The notes under the pieces are model-generated. The model had not been told where the DNA came from. It ran no database searches and saw only the letters and a program-made list of their open reading frames with translations. Shown in pieces: positions 20,618 through 29,068 of a stretch of 64,000 nucleotides of DNA. This DNA comes from JBBSBL01 sp046330255. Lineage in GTDB: Bacteria; Actinomycetota; Thermoleophilia; Solirubrobacterales; Solirubrobacteraceae. Both the position numbers and the translations under genes were made by a program. The DNA is taken from NCBI GenBank assembly GCA_046330255.1, contig JAXLTC010000001.1:1364001-1428000 (forward strand). The letters run 5' to 3'. The stretch's first letter is position 1. Every line of letters begins with the position of its first letter.

Positions 20618-21510
20618 CCGACCGCGCTCCAGCGCTCGGTGGCGCGTGCCGCCCGCTCGACGGCTCGCGGCAGGGCGCTCGCCGCAGCCTGCGGGTCGAA
20701 GCCGCCGCTGGCCAGCGCGGCGAGCAGCACGCCGGTCAACGTGTCGCCGGCGCCGATCGCGCTCACGGCCCGCGCGGGCGCCCCGGGGACGTCGGCGCGG
20801 ACCGCGCCGCGCAGCAGCGCGCCGCCGGCGCCGAGCGTGACGCAGGCGCTGCCCGCGCCGGCCGCGACAAGCGCCTCGGCGGCGAGCGAAGGGTCCTCCT
20901 CGCCGGTGAGCAGGCGCGCCTCGTCCCGGTTGCAGCGCACCAGCAGCGCGCCCGGCACGCATGCCCGCGACGCCTCTGCGGCGGCCGCGGGCGAGGCCCA
21001 GCGGTGCAGGCGAAGGTTGGGGTCGAGCACCACGGGGCACCCCAGCCCGAGCGCGCGCTCGCGCGCGGCCATCGTCACCTCGCGCTCGGCCGGGCCTGCG
21101 AGCGTGTTGGAGCCGATGAACAGCGCGGAGCACTCTTCCACCGCGCTCTCCACCCGGCCGGCAATCGCGTGCGCGACGCTCGCCAGCGACTCCCCGTAGA
21201 TCTGGAAGCCCGGCTCGCCGGCGCCGTTCACCCACGCGAACGCGACCGGCGTGGGGGCGCCCGGCACGAGCTCGAACCAGCGCAGCCCGACCCCCTCCGC
21301 GGCCAGGCGCTCGCGCAGCCAGCGCCCCCAGGGATCGTCGCCCGCCCCGCCGGCCAGCTCGACGCCGGCGCCCTCGCGCGCGGCCACCACCGCCACGTTC
21401 GCGGTCGCGCCGCCGAACGCGGGAGCGAACGAGCCGGCGTCCTCGAGCCGCTCGACCGGCCGCTCGCAGACGAGGTCGACGAGCGCTTCTCCCAGGCAGA
21501 GCACCGGCAC
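20614..21510 (-). CDS. PfkB-family carbohydrate kinase
   Basis: A ribokinase/fructokinase-type sugar kinase of 298 residues. VPVLCLGEALVDLVCERP opens the fold; FGGATANVAVVAAREG is the first PfkB signature, and IGAGDTLTGVLLAAL is the second, with the catalytic Asp. LRWFELVPGAPTPVAFAWV fits the lid. The closest pattern is fructokinase, but the substrate cannot be fixed from sequence alone. The GTG at 21510 is chosen because TACGCT lies eight bases before it; the frame further upstream has no homology. Confidence 0.8.
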   Translation of the reverse strand: MPVLCLGEALVDLVCERPVERLEDAGSFAPAFGGATANVAVVAAREGAGVELAGGAGDDPWGRWLRERLAAEGVGLRWFELVPGAPTPVAFAWVNGAGEPGFQIYGESLASVAHAIAGRVESAVEECSALFIGSNTLAGPAEREVTMAARERALGLGCPVVLDPNLRLHRWASPAAAAEASRACVPGALLVRCNRDEARLLTGEEDPSLAAEALVAAGAGSACVTLGAGGALLRGAVRADVPGAPARAVSAIGAGDTLTGVLLAALASGGFDPQAAASALPRAVERAARATERWSAVG

Positions 21511-21518
21511 CGCGGGCG

Positions 21519-21524
21519 AGCGTA
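21519..21524 (-). promoter_or_regulatory. -10-like hexamer of the PfkB kinase gene
   Basis: TACGCT on the minus strand, eight bases before the GTG at 21510; leaderless layout that supports this start. Confidence 0.45.
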
Positions 21525-21559
21525 GCGGCCCGCGCGCGCCGTTATCCTCGCCGCCGCCG

Positions 21560-22381
21560 ATGGCCGTCAGCGAGCACACCGCCGAGCTCGACTCCACGCC
21601 CGTCTTCTGGCGCGAGGCGCCCGGGGACGGCGCGGCCCCGGTGCTCTACGTGCACGGCGTCCCGACGAGCTCGGACGACTGGGTCCCGTTCCTGAAGCGC
21701 ACCGGCGGCCTGGCGCCGGACCTGCCCGGCTTCGGGCGCAGCGGCAAGCCCGGCAGTCGGCGCTACGACATGAAGGAGTACGCGGACTGGATCGACTCCT
21801 TCCTCGCGCAGCGCGGCGCCGAGCGCGTGCGGCTGGTGGTGCACGACTGGGGCGTCCTGGGGCTCGTCTGGGCCCAGCTCGCGCCCGAGCGCGTCGAGCG
21901 CCTGGTGGTCATGAACGCCGTGCCGCTGCTGCCCGGCTACCGCTGGCACCGGATCGCGCGCGTGTGGCGCACGCGCGGAGCCGGGGAGCTGTTCATGGGC
22001 GCGACCACCCGCTGGGGGCTCAAGCTGCTCTCGCGCGAGGCGAGCGCGACCCCCGGGCCCATGCCGCGCGAGTTCCTCGACTCGACCTGGAGCCATTTCG
22101 ACCAGGGGACCCAGCGCGCGATCCTGCGCCTGTACCGCTCGGCGCCTCCGGTCGAGCTGGCCCGCGCCGGCGCGCGGCTCGGCGCGTTGAACTGCCCGGC
22201 GCTGGTGCTGTGGGGCGAGCGCGACCCCTACATCGCGCCGTCGTTCGCCGCGGCCTACGCCGACGCGCTGGACGGGCCGGTCGAGACCGACACCGTCGGC
22301 GGCGCCGGGCACTGGCCGTGGCTGGACCGGCCCGCGGTGATCGACCGCGTGACGGAGTTCCTGGGCGCCGCCCCGCGCTAG
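21560..22381 (+). CDS. Alpha/beta hydrolase, epoxide hydrolase/haloalkane dehalogenase type
   Basis: The 273-residue enzyme has an Asp nucleophile in VVHDWGVLGL (D96), the HGVPT oxyanion motif at residues 32-36, an acid at GERDPY and the catalytic His in GAGHWPW (H251). HGxP with an HDWG elbow is typical of epoxide hydrolases and dehalogenases and rules out a serine esterase. The substrate is unknown; halide-binding tryptophans cannot be confirmed by eye. It is divergent from the PfkB gene; a TATCCT hexamer lies 11 bases before the ATG. Confidence 0.75.
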   Translation: MAVSEHTAELDSTPVFWREAPGDGAAPVLYVHGVPTSSDDWVPFLKRTGGLAPDLPGFGRSGKPGSRRYDMKEYADWIDSFLAQRGAERVRLVVHDWGVLGLVWAQLAPERVERLVVMNAVPLLPGYRWHRIARVWRTRGAGELFMGATTRWGLKLLSREASATPGPMPREFLDSTWSHFDQGTQRAILRLYRSAPPVELARAGARLGALNCPALVLWGERDPYIAPSFAAAYADALDGPVETDTVGGAGHWPWLDRPAVIDRVTEFLGAAPR

Positions 22382-22394
22382 CCTCGGCGCCGGC

Positions 22395-24005
22395 ATGTCC
22401 GCCGTCGCCCCCCGCCCCGGCGCGCCGGCGCCGGTGCCCGCCGCGCGCGCGCTGCACCCGAGCACCGGCGCGATCCTCGCCGGCGTGCTCGCGCTCTCCG
22501 GCGCGCTCGCCGCGCTGTACCTGATCTGGGAGCCGATGAGCGCGGACCTGGCGGCGCAGACCTACCGCACCGGGCTGTTCGAGCGCGAGGGCTTCACGAT
22601 CTGGAACGGGCAGTGGTACGGCGGCCACCACACCCCCGGCTACAGCCTGCTGTTCCCGCCCGTGGCCTCGCTGCTGGGGCTGCGGCTCGCGGGAGCGCTG
22701 TCCGCCGTCGCGGCGGCGGCGCTGTTCGTGCCGCTCGCGCGGCGCCACTTCGGACCGAGCGCCTGGCTCGGCTGCCTGTGGTTCGCCGCGGCGGCGTCGA
22801 CCAGCCTCTTCACCGGCCGCCTCGCGTTCGCGTTCGGGGTCCCGTTCGCGATCGCCGCGATGCTCGCCCTCCAGCGCGGCCGGGTCGCGCTCGCGGCCCT
22901 GCTCGCCGCCCTCGCCACGCTCGCCAGCCCGGTGGCGGGAGTGTTCGCCGCGCTCGGCGGGGCCGCGCTGATCGTCGGCGCGCGCCGCCGCGCGGGCCTG
23001 GCCGTGGCGGCGGCCGCGCTCGGGCCGGCGCTGCTCCTCTCCGTGCTCTTCCCCGAGGGCGGGGTCGAGCCGTTCGCGCTCTCCGCCTACCTGTTCGTGC
23101 CGCTCGCCTGCGGGGCGGCGCTGGCCATCATCCCGCGCGAGGAGCGGGAGTTGCGCGCCGGGGTCGTGCTCTACGTGGTGGGCGTCACGCTCGCGTGGAT
23201 CCTGCCCACGCCGGTCGGCGGCAACGCCGCTCGCCTCGGGGCGCTGGTCGCCGGCCCGCTCGCCGCGCTCGTGCTGTGGCCCGACCGCAGGGTCCTGCTC
23301 GCGCTGCTCGCGCTGCCGTTGCTCTACTGGCAGTGGGTCGCGCCCGTGCGGGACATCCACCGAGCGCAGGACGACCCGGCGGTGCGCGCGGGCTACTACG
23401 CGCCGCTTCTCGCGGAACTGCGCAGGCAGGACGGGCCCCCGGGACGGGTCGAGGTCGTCTGGACCGTGAACCACTGGGAGTCCGCGTACGTCGCGCCGAG
23501 CTTCCCGCTCGCGCGCGGCTGGGAGCGCCAACTCGATGTCAAGTACGGAGACCTCTTCTACGAGGAGGACCTCGGCGCCGAGAGCTACCGGCGCTGGCTC
23601 GACTCGCTCGCCGTGCGCTGGGTCGCCCTGCCGCTCGGGACGCGGCTGGACTACTCCTCGCGCGCCGAGGCGCGGCTCGTCCGCGGCGGGCTCCCGTACC
23701 TGCGCGAGGTCTGGCGCAACCCGGACTGGCGCCTGTATGCGGTGCGCGATCCCGCGCCGCTCGCATCCGGGCCCGCCCGGGTCACGGCGCTCGGCGCGGA
23801 GGCGGTGACGCTGCGCGCCTCCGGACCCGGGCGGGTGAGGCTGCGGGTGCGCTGGACGCCCTACTGGTCGGTCGTCTCGGGCAGCGGCTGCGTGGAGCGC
23901 GACGGCGATTGGACCGCGCTTACCGTGCGCCGCGCGGGCGAGGTTCGCCTGGCGCCGCGCTTCGACCCGCTGCGCGCGGGCGCGAGCGGGCCGCGCTGCG
24001 CGTGA
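22395..24005 (+). CDS. Polytopic membrane protein, GT-C-like
   Basis: A 536-residue protein with about nine to eleven hydrophobic segments between residues 25 and 320, then a soluble C-terminal part of about 200 residues. GLFEREGFTIWNGQWYGGHHTPGYSLLFPP in the first large loop and a C-terminal WRNPDWRLYAVRDPAPL are typical of actinobacterial proteins annotated as GT-C-like or '6-pyruvoyl-tetrahydropterin synthase-related'. A lipid-linked sugar transferase role is plausible but not shown. It starts 13 bases after the hydrolase stop. Confidence 0.6.
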   Translation: MSAVAPRPGAPAPVPAARALHPSTGAILAGVLALSGALAALYLIWEPMSADLAAQTYRTGLFEREGFTIWNGQWYGGHHTPGYSLLFPPVASLLGLRLAGALSAVAAAALFVPLARRHFGPSAWLGCLWFAAAASTSLFTGRLAFAFGVPFAIAAMLALQRGRVALAALLAALATLASPVAGVFAALGGAALIVGARRRAGLAVAAAALGPALLLSVLFPEGGVEPFALSAYLFVPLACGAALAIIPREERELRAGVVLYVVGVTLAWILPTPVGGNAARLGALVAGPLAALVLWPDRRVLLALLALPLLYWQWVAPVRDIHRAQDDPAVRAGYYAPLLAELRRQDGPPGRVEVVWTVNHWESAYVAPSFPLARGWERQLDVKYGDLFYEEDLGAESYRRWLDSLAVRWVALPLGTRLDYSSRAEARLVRGGLPYLREVWRNPDWRLYAVRDPAPLASGPARVTALGAEAVTLRASGPGRVRLRVRWTPYWSVVSGSGCVERDGDWTALTVRRAGEVRLAPRFDPLRAGASGPRCA

Positions 24006-24059
24006 GACCGGGCGCTCCGCGGCGCTGCACCTCCATACCGTCGCCGCCCGAGGTGGCGA

Positions 24060-24065
24060 TACCAT
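24060..24065 (+). promoter_or_regulatory. -10-like hexamer of the PAP2 gene
   Basis: TACCAT nine bases before the GTG at 24075, starting a new transcription unit for the phosphoinositide cassette. Confidence 0.45.
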
Positions 24066-24074
24066 GACCCGATC

Positions 24075-24848
24075 GTGCTCGCCGCGTTCCGGACCCTCGA
24101 GCGGCGCGTGTTTCCGCGCGGCCTCCTCGACGCCGTGCGCCAGCTCGCGCTGTTCGCCGCCGCCTACCTGGGCTACCAGGCCGTGCGCGGCATCGCGGAC
24201 GGCAACATCTCGACCGCGTTCTGGAACGCCACGAAGGTGATCAACCTCGAGCACGCGACGGGCACGTTCGTCGAGCCCAGCGTGCAGGCATGGACGCAGG
24301 GATCCAGCCTCCTGATGACGTTCGCGGACTGGATGTACCTGAACTCGCACTACATCGTCACGTTCTCCGCGCTCGCGTTCATCTACTTCTTTCGCAACCG
24401 CTCGTTCTACTTCGTGCGCAACATGTTCATGGTCGCGATGGGCATCGCGCTCGTGGGCTACGCGCTGTATCCGACCGCGCCGCCGCGGCTCATGCCGGAG
24501 TGGGGCTTCACGGACTCGGTCGCCAACTGGACCGGCGTGCGGATCGACAACGACAAGGCGAGCGCGCTGCTCAACCTCTACGCGGCGGTCCCGTCGATGC
24601 ACGTGTGCTTCTCGCTGATGATCGGCACGTCGATGTCGCGGCTCGTGAGCCGCCGGGTCTTCAAGGTGCTCTGGGTCCTCTACCCGCTGCTGATCACCTG
24701 GGTCGTCGTCGCGACCGGCAACCACTACCTCTTCGACGCCGTCCTGGGCGCCGCCACCGCCGGGCTCGCCTACCTCGGCGCCCGCCAGCTCTCGCGGGCG
24801 CGCGCGGGCTGGGCCTTCCGCCCGCGCCGCGCCGAGGCCGCCGCCTGA
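24075..24848 (+). CDS. PAP2-superfamily membrane phosphotransferase (inositolphosphotransferase-like)
   Basis: A 257-residue membrane protein with about six TM segments. ALYPTAPPRLMPEWG, VPSMHVCFSLMIG and TGNHYLFDAVLGA are the three active-site blocks of the PAP2/Aur1-like family, with the two His residues kept. Family members dephosphorylate or transfer phosphoinositol or other lipid head groups. Directly downstream lie a CDP-alcohol phosphotransferase, ino1 and a PimA-like glycosyltransferase, which favours a phosphoinositide role. The stop shares a base with the next ATG (TGATG). Confidence 0.75.
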   Translation: MLAAFRTLERRVFPRGLLDAVRQLALFAAAYLGYQAVRGIADGNISTAFWNATKVINLEHATGTFVEPSVQAWTQGSSLLMTFADWMYLNSHYIVTFSALAFIYFFRNRSFYFVRNMFMVAMGIALVGYALYPTAPPRLMPEWGFTDSVANWTGVRIDNDKASALLNLYAAVPSMHVCFSLMIGTSMSRLVSRRVFKVLWVLYPLLITWVVVATGNHYLFDAVLGAATAGLAYLGARQLSRARAGWAFRPRRAEAAA

Positions 24849-25522
24849 TGCGGGAAGCGCGCACGCCCCGGCGCGCCCGCGCCGGGGGTGCCGGCGCGGG
24901 CGGGAACGGCGCGCCCTCCGCGCAGGAACTCTCCGCCGCCGTGCGCAACGCGCTGATCGAGTCGCGGCTCACGCCGAACGCGATCTCGCTCACCGGGTTC
25001 GCGCTCAACGTGGTCGCGGCCGTGCTCGTCTGGGAGCGGTTGTTCTTCCTCGCGGGCATCGCCTTCATCGTGGGCTCGATCTGCGACACGCTCGACGGGC
25101 GCTACTCGCGCATGTCAGGAAAGGGAACGGCGTTCGGGGCGTTCCTGGACTCGACGCTCGATCGCCTCGAGGAGGGCATCGTGCTGATCGCGGTCGGCGG
25201 CTACTTCGCCGAGCGCGGCGACCAGGTCGCGGTCGCCGCGTGCGTCGCCGCCGTGCTCTTCTCGCTGATGGTCAGCTACACGCGCGCCCGCGCCGAGGCG
25301 CTCGGCGTGGAGTGCAAGGTCGGGCTGGCGACGCGGCCGGTGCGTGTCGTGATCCTGTCGATCGGGCTGGTCTTCGCGCGTGGCGCCGGGCTGGGCGACT
25401 TCGAGCTGCTTGCCCCCGCGGTCTACGTGCTGGCGGGACTGACGCTGATCACGACGATTCAGCGCATCGCACACGTGCGGAGCGAGTTGCGACGGGGGGC
25501 GATGCCGGCCGCCGAAGGCTGA
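24848..25522 (+). CDS. CDP-alcohol phosphatidyltransferase (candidate phosphatidylinositol-phosphate synthase)
   Basis: A 224-residue integral membrane enzyme that swaps CMP for an alcohol on CDP-diacylglycerol. The signature is CDTLDGRYSRMSGKGTAFG followed by AFLDSTLDR: the four Asp residues are present, with Ser where most members have Ala before the Arg. The N-terminal ~30 residues are low complexity. With ino1 next downstream, inositol phosphate is the best guess for the acceptor; PgsA activity with glycerol phosphate cannot be excluded. Confidence 0.8.
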   Translation: MREARTPRRARAGGAGAGGNGAPSAQELSAAVRNALIESRLTPNAISLTGFALNVVAAVLVWERLFFLAGIAFIVGSICDTLDGRYSRMSGKGTAFGAFLDSTLDRLEEGIVLIAVGGYFAERGDQVAVAACVAAVLFSLMVSYTRARAEALGVECKVGLATRPVRVVILSIGLVFARGAGLGDFELLAPAVYVLAGLTLITTIQRIAHVRSELRRGAMPAAEG

Positions 25523-25865
25523 TCGGGTGCGGGTACGCCGGGCGCGTGAGGCGACCCCGGCGAACGGCGTCCGGGAAGGCCGGGGCCGGCGCGCCCGAAC
25601 CGCCAACGACCTCCGGGAGGATGGGGCCCACCGTCGGCGCAAGCTCCCCTGGACGACCCGTCCCATCCTCTGTCCGCAGGACAGGCACTACCCGGGACGG
25701 GTTGGATCGATCGGCGCTTCGGCCGCACCGCCACCGCTCGCTCCTCCTTCGATGATGCCGTTCGTCAGCCACGCCCCGCGACGCACCGGAACGCCGCTTC
25801 GCTCTGTAACCCGCCGCTCGCCACGGGGTTCGATTGGCCAGACAACTCGTAAGGAAACCGATCCC
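25523..25865. other. 343-nt intergenic region before ino1
   Basis: Contains hairpin element copy C (25655-25703). I see no convincing ORF; a 45-codon frame from an ATG near 25621 runs through the hairpin and has no recognisable product. The last 30 bases carry AAGGA, ten bases before the ino1 GTG. Confidence 0.6.
25655..25703 (-). repeat. 49-nt hairpin element, copy C
   Basis: 39/49 identical to copy B without gaps. The strongest structure of the three: outer arms ACCCGTCCC/GGGACGGGT (9 bp, perfect) and an inner stem CTGTCC/GGACAG closing a three-base loop. It lies 133 bases past the CDP-alcohol transferase stop. Confidence 0.75.
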
Positions 25866-27053
25866 GTGACCCCCAGCAACGGCACCAGCGAGAGCGCCTC
25901 GCTCAACGGCAAGGCCCGCTACCAGCAGGACAAGGTCCGCGTCGCCATCGTCGGCGTCGGCAACTGCGCCTCCGCCTTCGTCCAGGGCGTCGAGTACTAC
26001 CGCAACGCCGACCCACGCGAGGCCGTTCCCGGCCTCATGCACGTCGACCTCGGCGGCTACCACGTCGGCGACATCGAGTTCACCGCCGCCTTTGACATCG
26101 ACGCCGACAAGGTCGGCAAGGACCTCGGCGAGGCGATCTGGGCCGGGCAGAACAACACGATGCGCTTCGCGGAGGTCCCGAAGAAGCTCGGCGTGAAGGT
26201 CCAGCGCGGCATGACCCACGACGGGCTGGGCAAGTACCTCAAGCAGAAGATCCGCAAGGCGCCGGGCGAGACCGCGGACATCGTGAAGATCCTGCGCGAG
26301 ACCAAGACCGACGTCGTCGTCTCCTACCTCCCGGTCGGCTCCGAGCAGGCGACCAAGTGGTACGTGGAGCAGGTGCTCGAGGCCGGCTGCGGCTTCGTCA
26401 ACTGCATCCCGGTGTTCATCGCGCGCGAGGACTACTGGGACCGGCGCTTCGAGAAGGCCGGCCTGCCGATCGTCGGCGACGACATCAAGTCCCAGGTCGG
26501 CGCGACGATCGTGCACCGCACGCTCGCGCGCCTGTTCGCGGACCGCGGCGTGAAGATGATGCGCACCTCGCAGCTCAACGTCGGCGGCAACATGGACTTC
26601 TTCAACATGCTCGAGCGCGAGCGGCTGGAGTCGAAGAAGATCTCCAAGACCAACGCCGTCACCTCGATCATGGACCACGAACTGCCGCCCGACGACGTCT
26701 ACATCGGACCCTCGGACTACGTGCCGTGGCTGACCGACCGCAAGTGGGCGCACATCCGCGTCGAGGGCCAGGCCTTCGGCGACGTGCCGCTGAACGTCGA
26801 GATGAAGCTCGAGGTGTGGGACTCGCCGAACTCCGCCGGCATCGTGATCGACGCCGTGCGCTGCTGCAAGCTGGCGCTGAACCACGGCGTCGGCGGCCAG
26901 CTCGACGGCCCGAGCTCCTACCTCATGAAGTCGCCGCACAACCAGCGCCCCGACCACTTGGCGCGCGAGGCGACCGAGGAGTTCATCGCGCGCTACGCCG
27001 GCGTGCCGGGCACCAAGGCGAAGAAGGGCAAGAAGGCCGCCGCGAAGGCTTAG
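25866..27053 (+). CDS. ino1: Inositol-3-phosphate synthase (actinobacterial type)
   Basis: NAD-dependent cyclisation of glucose 6-phosphate to inositol 3-phosphate. The 395 residues follow the mycobacterial Ino1 pattern throughout: VRVAIVGVGNCASAFVQGVEYY, LMHVDLGGYHVGDIEFTAAFD, VVVSYLPVGSEQATKWY, PIVGDDIKSQVGATI, LNVGGNMDFFNMLERE, SKKISKTNAVTS and KLEVWDSPNSAGIVIDAVR. The GTG at 25866 follows AAGGA. The C-terminus adds a Lys/Ala-rich tail. It supplies the inositol for the adjacent head-group transferases. Confidence 0.95.
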   Translation: MTPSNGTSESASLNGKARYQQDKVRVAIVGVGNCASAFVQGVEYYRNADPREAVPGLMHVDLGGYHVGDIEFTAAFDIDADKVGKDLGEAIWAGQNNTMRFAEVPKKLGVKVQRGMTHDGLGKYLKQKIRKAPGETADIVKILRETKTDVVVSYLPVGSEQATKWYVEQVLEAGCGFVNCIPVFIAREDYWDRRFEKAGLPIVGDDIKSQVGATIVHRTLARLFADRGVKMMRTSQLNVGGNMDFFNMLERERLESKKISKTNAVTSIMDHELPPDDVYIGPSDYVPWLTDRKWAHIRVEGQAFGDVPLNVEMKLEVWDSPNSAGIVIDAVRCCKLALNHGVGGQLDGPSSYLMKSPHNQRPDHLAREATEEFIARYAGVPGTKAKKGKKAAAKA

Positions 27054-27132
27054 CCGCCCGGCGCGGGGTCGCCGGGCCAGGGCGGCGTTGCGCCGTCCCG
27101 GACGTCGTGCGACCCCCGCCGCGGCCCGCGCC

Positions 27133-27138
27133 TATCCT
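27133..27138 (+). promoter_or_regulatory. -10-like hexamer of the GT4-PHP gene
   Basis: TATCCT seven bases before the GTG at 27146; it fixes the start where the open frame continues far upstream. Confidence 0.5.
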
Positions 27139-27145
27139 CCGCCGG

Positions 27146-29068
27146 GTGCGGGCCAAGTCCCTCTCGATCGCCCAGGTCACGCCGTTCGCGTGGGAGTCGG
27201 GGCATCCGGTCAACGACCAGGTCCAGGGCCTGGCACGCGAGCTCGGCGCGCGCGGGCACAGGCTCACGATCGTCGCGCCGAGCGGCTCCGCCAAACGCGT
27301 GCGGGAGACGAGGCGGCTCGTCAGGGCCGCGCGTGAGCGGGGCGAGCTGCTGCTCGGCGAGCCCGGGGGCGAGCCGCTGGTGCTGGGCGTCGGCGAGGTG
27401 CTGCCGTTCGCGCCCGCCAGGCGGCGGGCGGCGTCGGTGCCGGTGGACGTGGCGCGGACGATCGAGGACGCGCTCGCGGCGGCGCCGTTCGATGCCGTCC
27501 ATCTGCACGAGCCCTTCGGGCCGAGCGCGGCCGGCACGGCGCTGCGCCACTCGCGCGCGCTGAACATCGGCTCGTTCCACGCGCCGACCGAGCGGCTGCT
27601 CTCGACCCAGGTCGGGCGGCGCGTCACCGAGCTGTTCCTCGCGCGCCTCGACGCGCGCACCGCCAGCTTCGCGGCGACGCGCGACCTGCTGTCGCGCTGG
27701 TTCCCGGCCGACTACGAGATCGTCCCGCCCGCCGCCGAGACGCCGGCCCCGGACGCGTCGGACCGGCAGGCCGACGCGCCGGTCCTGATCGCCCACGCCG
27801 GCGGCGAGGAGCGCGCGGCGCTGCGCGTGCTGCTGCGTGCGCTGCGGCGCCTGCCGCCGGAGCTCGGCTGGCGCGCCCGCGTGGTCCTGCCGCGAGGCGC
27901 GGGGGAGCCGGCTGCGCTGCGGGCCGACCTGCGGGAGCGGATCGAGTTCCTCGAGCCGTCTCCGGGCAGCTCCGACCGGGCGCTGCGGGGCGCGGTGATC
28001 GCGGTCGCCGGCTCGGCGGGCGCCTCGCCCAACCCAGACGGCCTCGTGCGCGCGCTCGCGTCGGGGGCGGTCCCGGTCGCGACGAACCTCCCCGTGTACG
28101 AGGAGCTCACCGAGGACGGCGAGCTCGGGCCGGGGTTCGCGCCCGGGGACGCCGACACCCTCGCTGCGCACCTGTCGGCGCTGATCGCGGACGGGGCCCT
28201 CCGCGCCTCGCTGCGGGAGGCGGCCGGGCCGCTGCGCGCGCGGCTGACCTTCCCGCGCCTGGCCGACGACATCGAAGCGATCTGCGAACGGCTCGTGGCG
28301 CGCCGCCACGACGGACGCGCGAAGCCGCGCATTCGCGCCCGCTTGGCCAGGCGGCCGTTGATCGACGTCGATCTCCACATGCACACCGACCACTCGCACG
28401 ACTGCGCCACGCCGGTCGAGGCGCTGCTCGCGCAGGCGAAGTCCAAGGGCCTCGATGTGATCGCGGTCACCGACCACAACGAGATCTCCGGCGCGCTCGA
28501 GGCGCGCGAGAAGGCGAAGGGCACGGGCGTCGAGGTGATCGTCGGCGAGGAGGTCAAGACCGCCAGCCAGGGGGAGGTCATCGGCCTCTTCCTCGAGCGC
28601 AAGATCCCGCGCGGGCTGACGCTGGCCGAGACGATCGCCGAGATCCGCCGCCAGGGCGGCGTGGTCTACGTGCCCCACCCGTTCGACCGGATGCACTCGG
28701 TTCCCGACTACGAGCACCTGCTGGCGGTACTCGACGACATCGACGCGATCGAGGTCTTCAACCCGCGCGTGGCGATCTCCGAGTTCAACGAGGAGGCCGC
28801 TCGTTTCGCCGAGAAGTACCGCATCCCGGCCGGAGCGGGATCGGACGCGCACGTCGTCCAGGGGCTCGGGTCGGTCCGCATCCGGATGCGCGCCTTCAAG
28901 GGGCCCGAGGAGTTCCTCGAGTCGCTGCGCGACGCCGACATCGTCCGCCGCCCCGCGTCCCTGCTCTACGTGCAGGCGCTCAAGTTCCTGCAGACGAAGG
29001 CGACGCCCGCGCCCGCCCGCCGCGCGGCCCGGGAGCGGCGGGTCAGGCGGGCATCGCGCAAGTCCTGA
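27146..29068 (+). CDS. GT4 glycosyltransferase fused to a PHP phosphoesterase domain
   Basis: A 640-residue fusion. Residues ~1-395 look like a PimA-type GT4: LSIAQVTPFAWESGHPVNDQ, LARELGARGHRLTIVAPS, AVHLHEPFGPSAAGTALRH, IGSFHAPTERLLS and a C-terminal ASPNPDGLVRALASGAVPVATNLPVYEEL. Residues ~405-600 are a PHP metal-dependent hydrolase: DVDLHMHTDHSHDC, VIAVTDHNEISGAL, IVGEEVKTASQGEVIGLF, VYVPHPFDRMHS and GAGSDAHVVQGLG. The tail is basic. Position after PIP-synthase-like and ino1 genes suggests mannosyl-phosphoinositide chemistry with a built-in phosphatase. Both domains look intact; the substrates are inferred from context. Confidence 0.8.
   Translation: MRAKSLSIAQVTPFAWESGHPVNDQVQGLARELGARGHRLTIVAPSGSAKRVRETRRLVRAARERGELLLGEPGGEPLVLGVGEVLPFAPARRRAASVPVDVARTIEDALAAAPFDAVHLHEPFGPSAAGTALRHSRALNIGSFHAPTERLLSTQVGRRVTELFLARLDARTASFAATRDLLSRWFPADYEIVPPAAETPAPDASDRQADAPVLIAHAGGEERAALRVLLRALRRLPPELGWRARVVLPRGAGEPAALRADLRERIEFLEPSPGSSDRALRGAVIAVAGSAGASPNPDGLVRALASGAVPVATNLPVYEELTEDGELGPGFAPGDADTLAAHLSALIADGALRASLREAAGPLRARLTFPRLADDIEAICERLVARRHDGRAKPRIRARLARRPLIDVDLHMHTDHSHDCATPVEALLAQAKSKGLDVIAVTDHNEISGALEAREKAKGTGVEVIVGEEVKTASQGEVIGLFLERKIPRGLTLAETIAEIRRQGGVVYVPHPFDRMHSVPDYEHLLAVLDDIDAIEVFNPRVAISEFNEEAARFAEKYRIPAGAGSDAHVVQGLGSVRIRMRAFKGPEEFLESLRDADIVRRPASLLYVQALKFLQTKATPAPARRAARERRVRRASRKS

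Noticed and set aside
25621..25760. Small ORF beginning near 25621 before ino1
   Set aside because: It runs straight through hairpin copy C and has no recognisable features; the repeat explains the sequence better.
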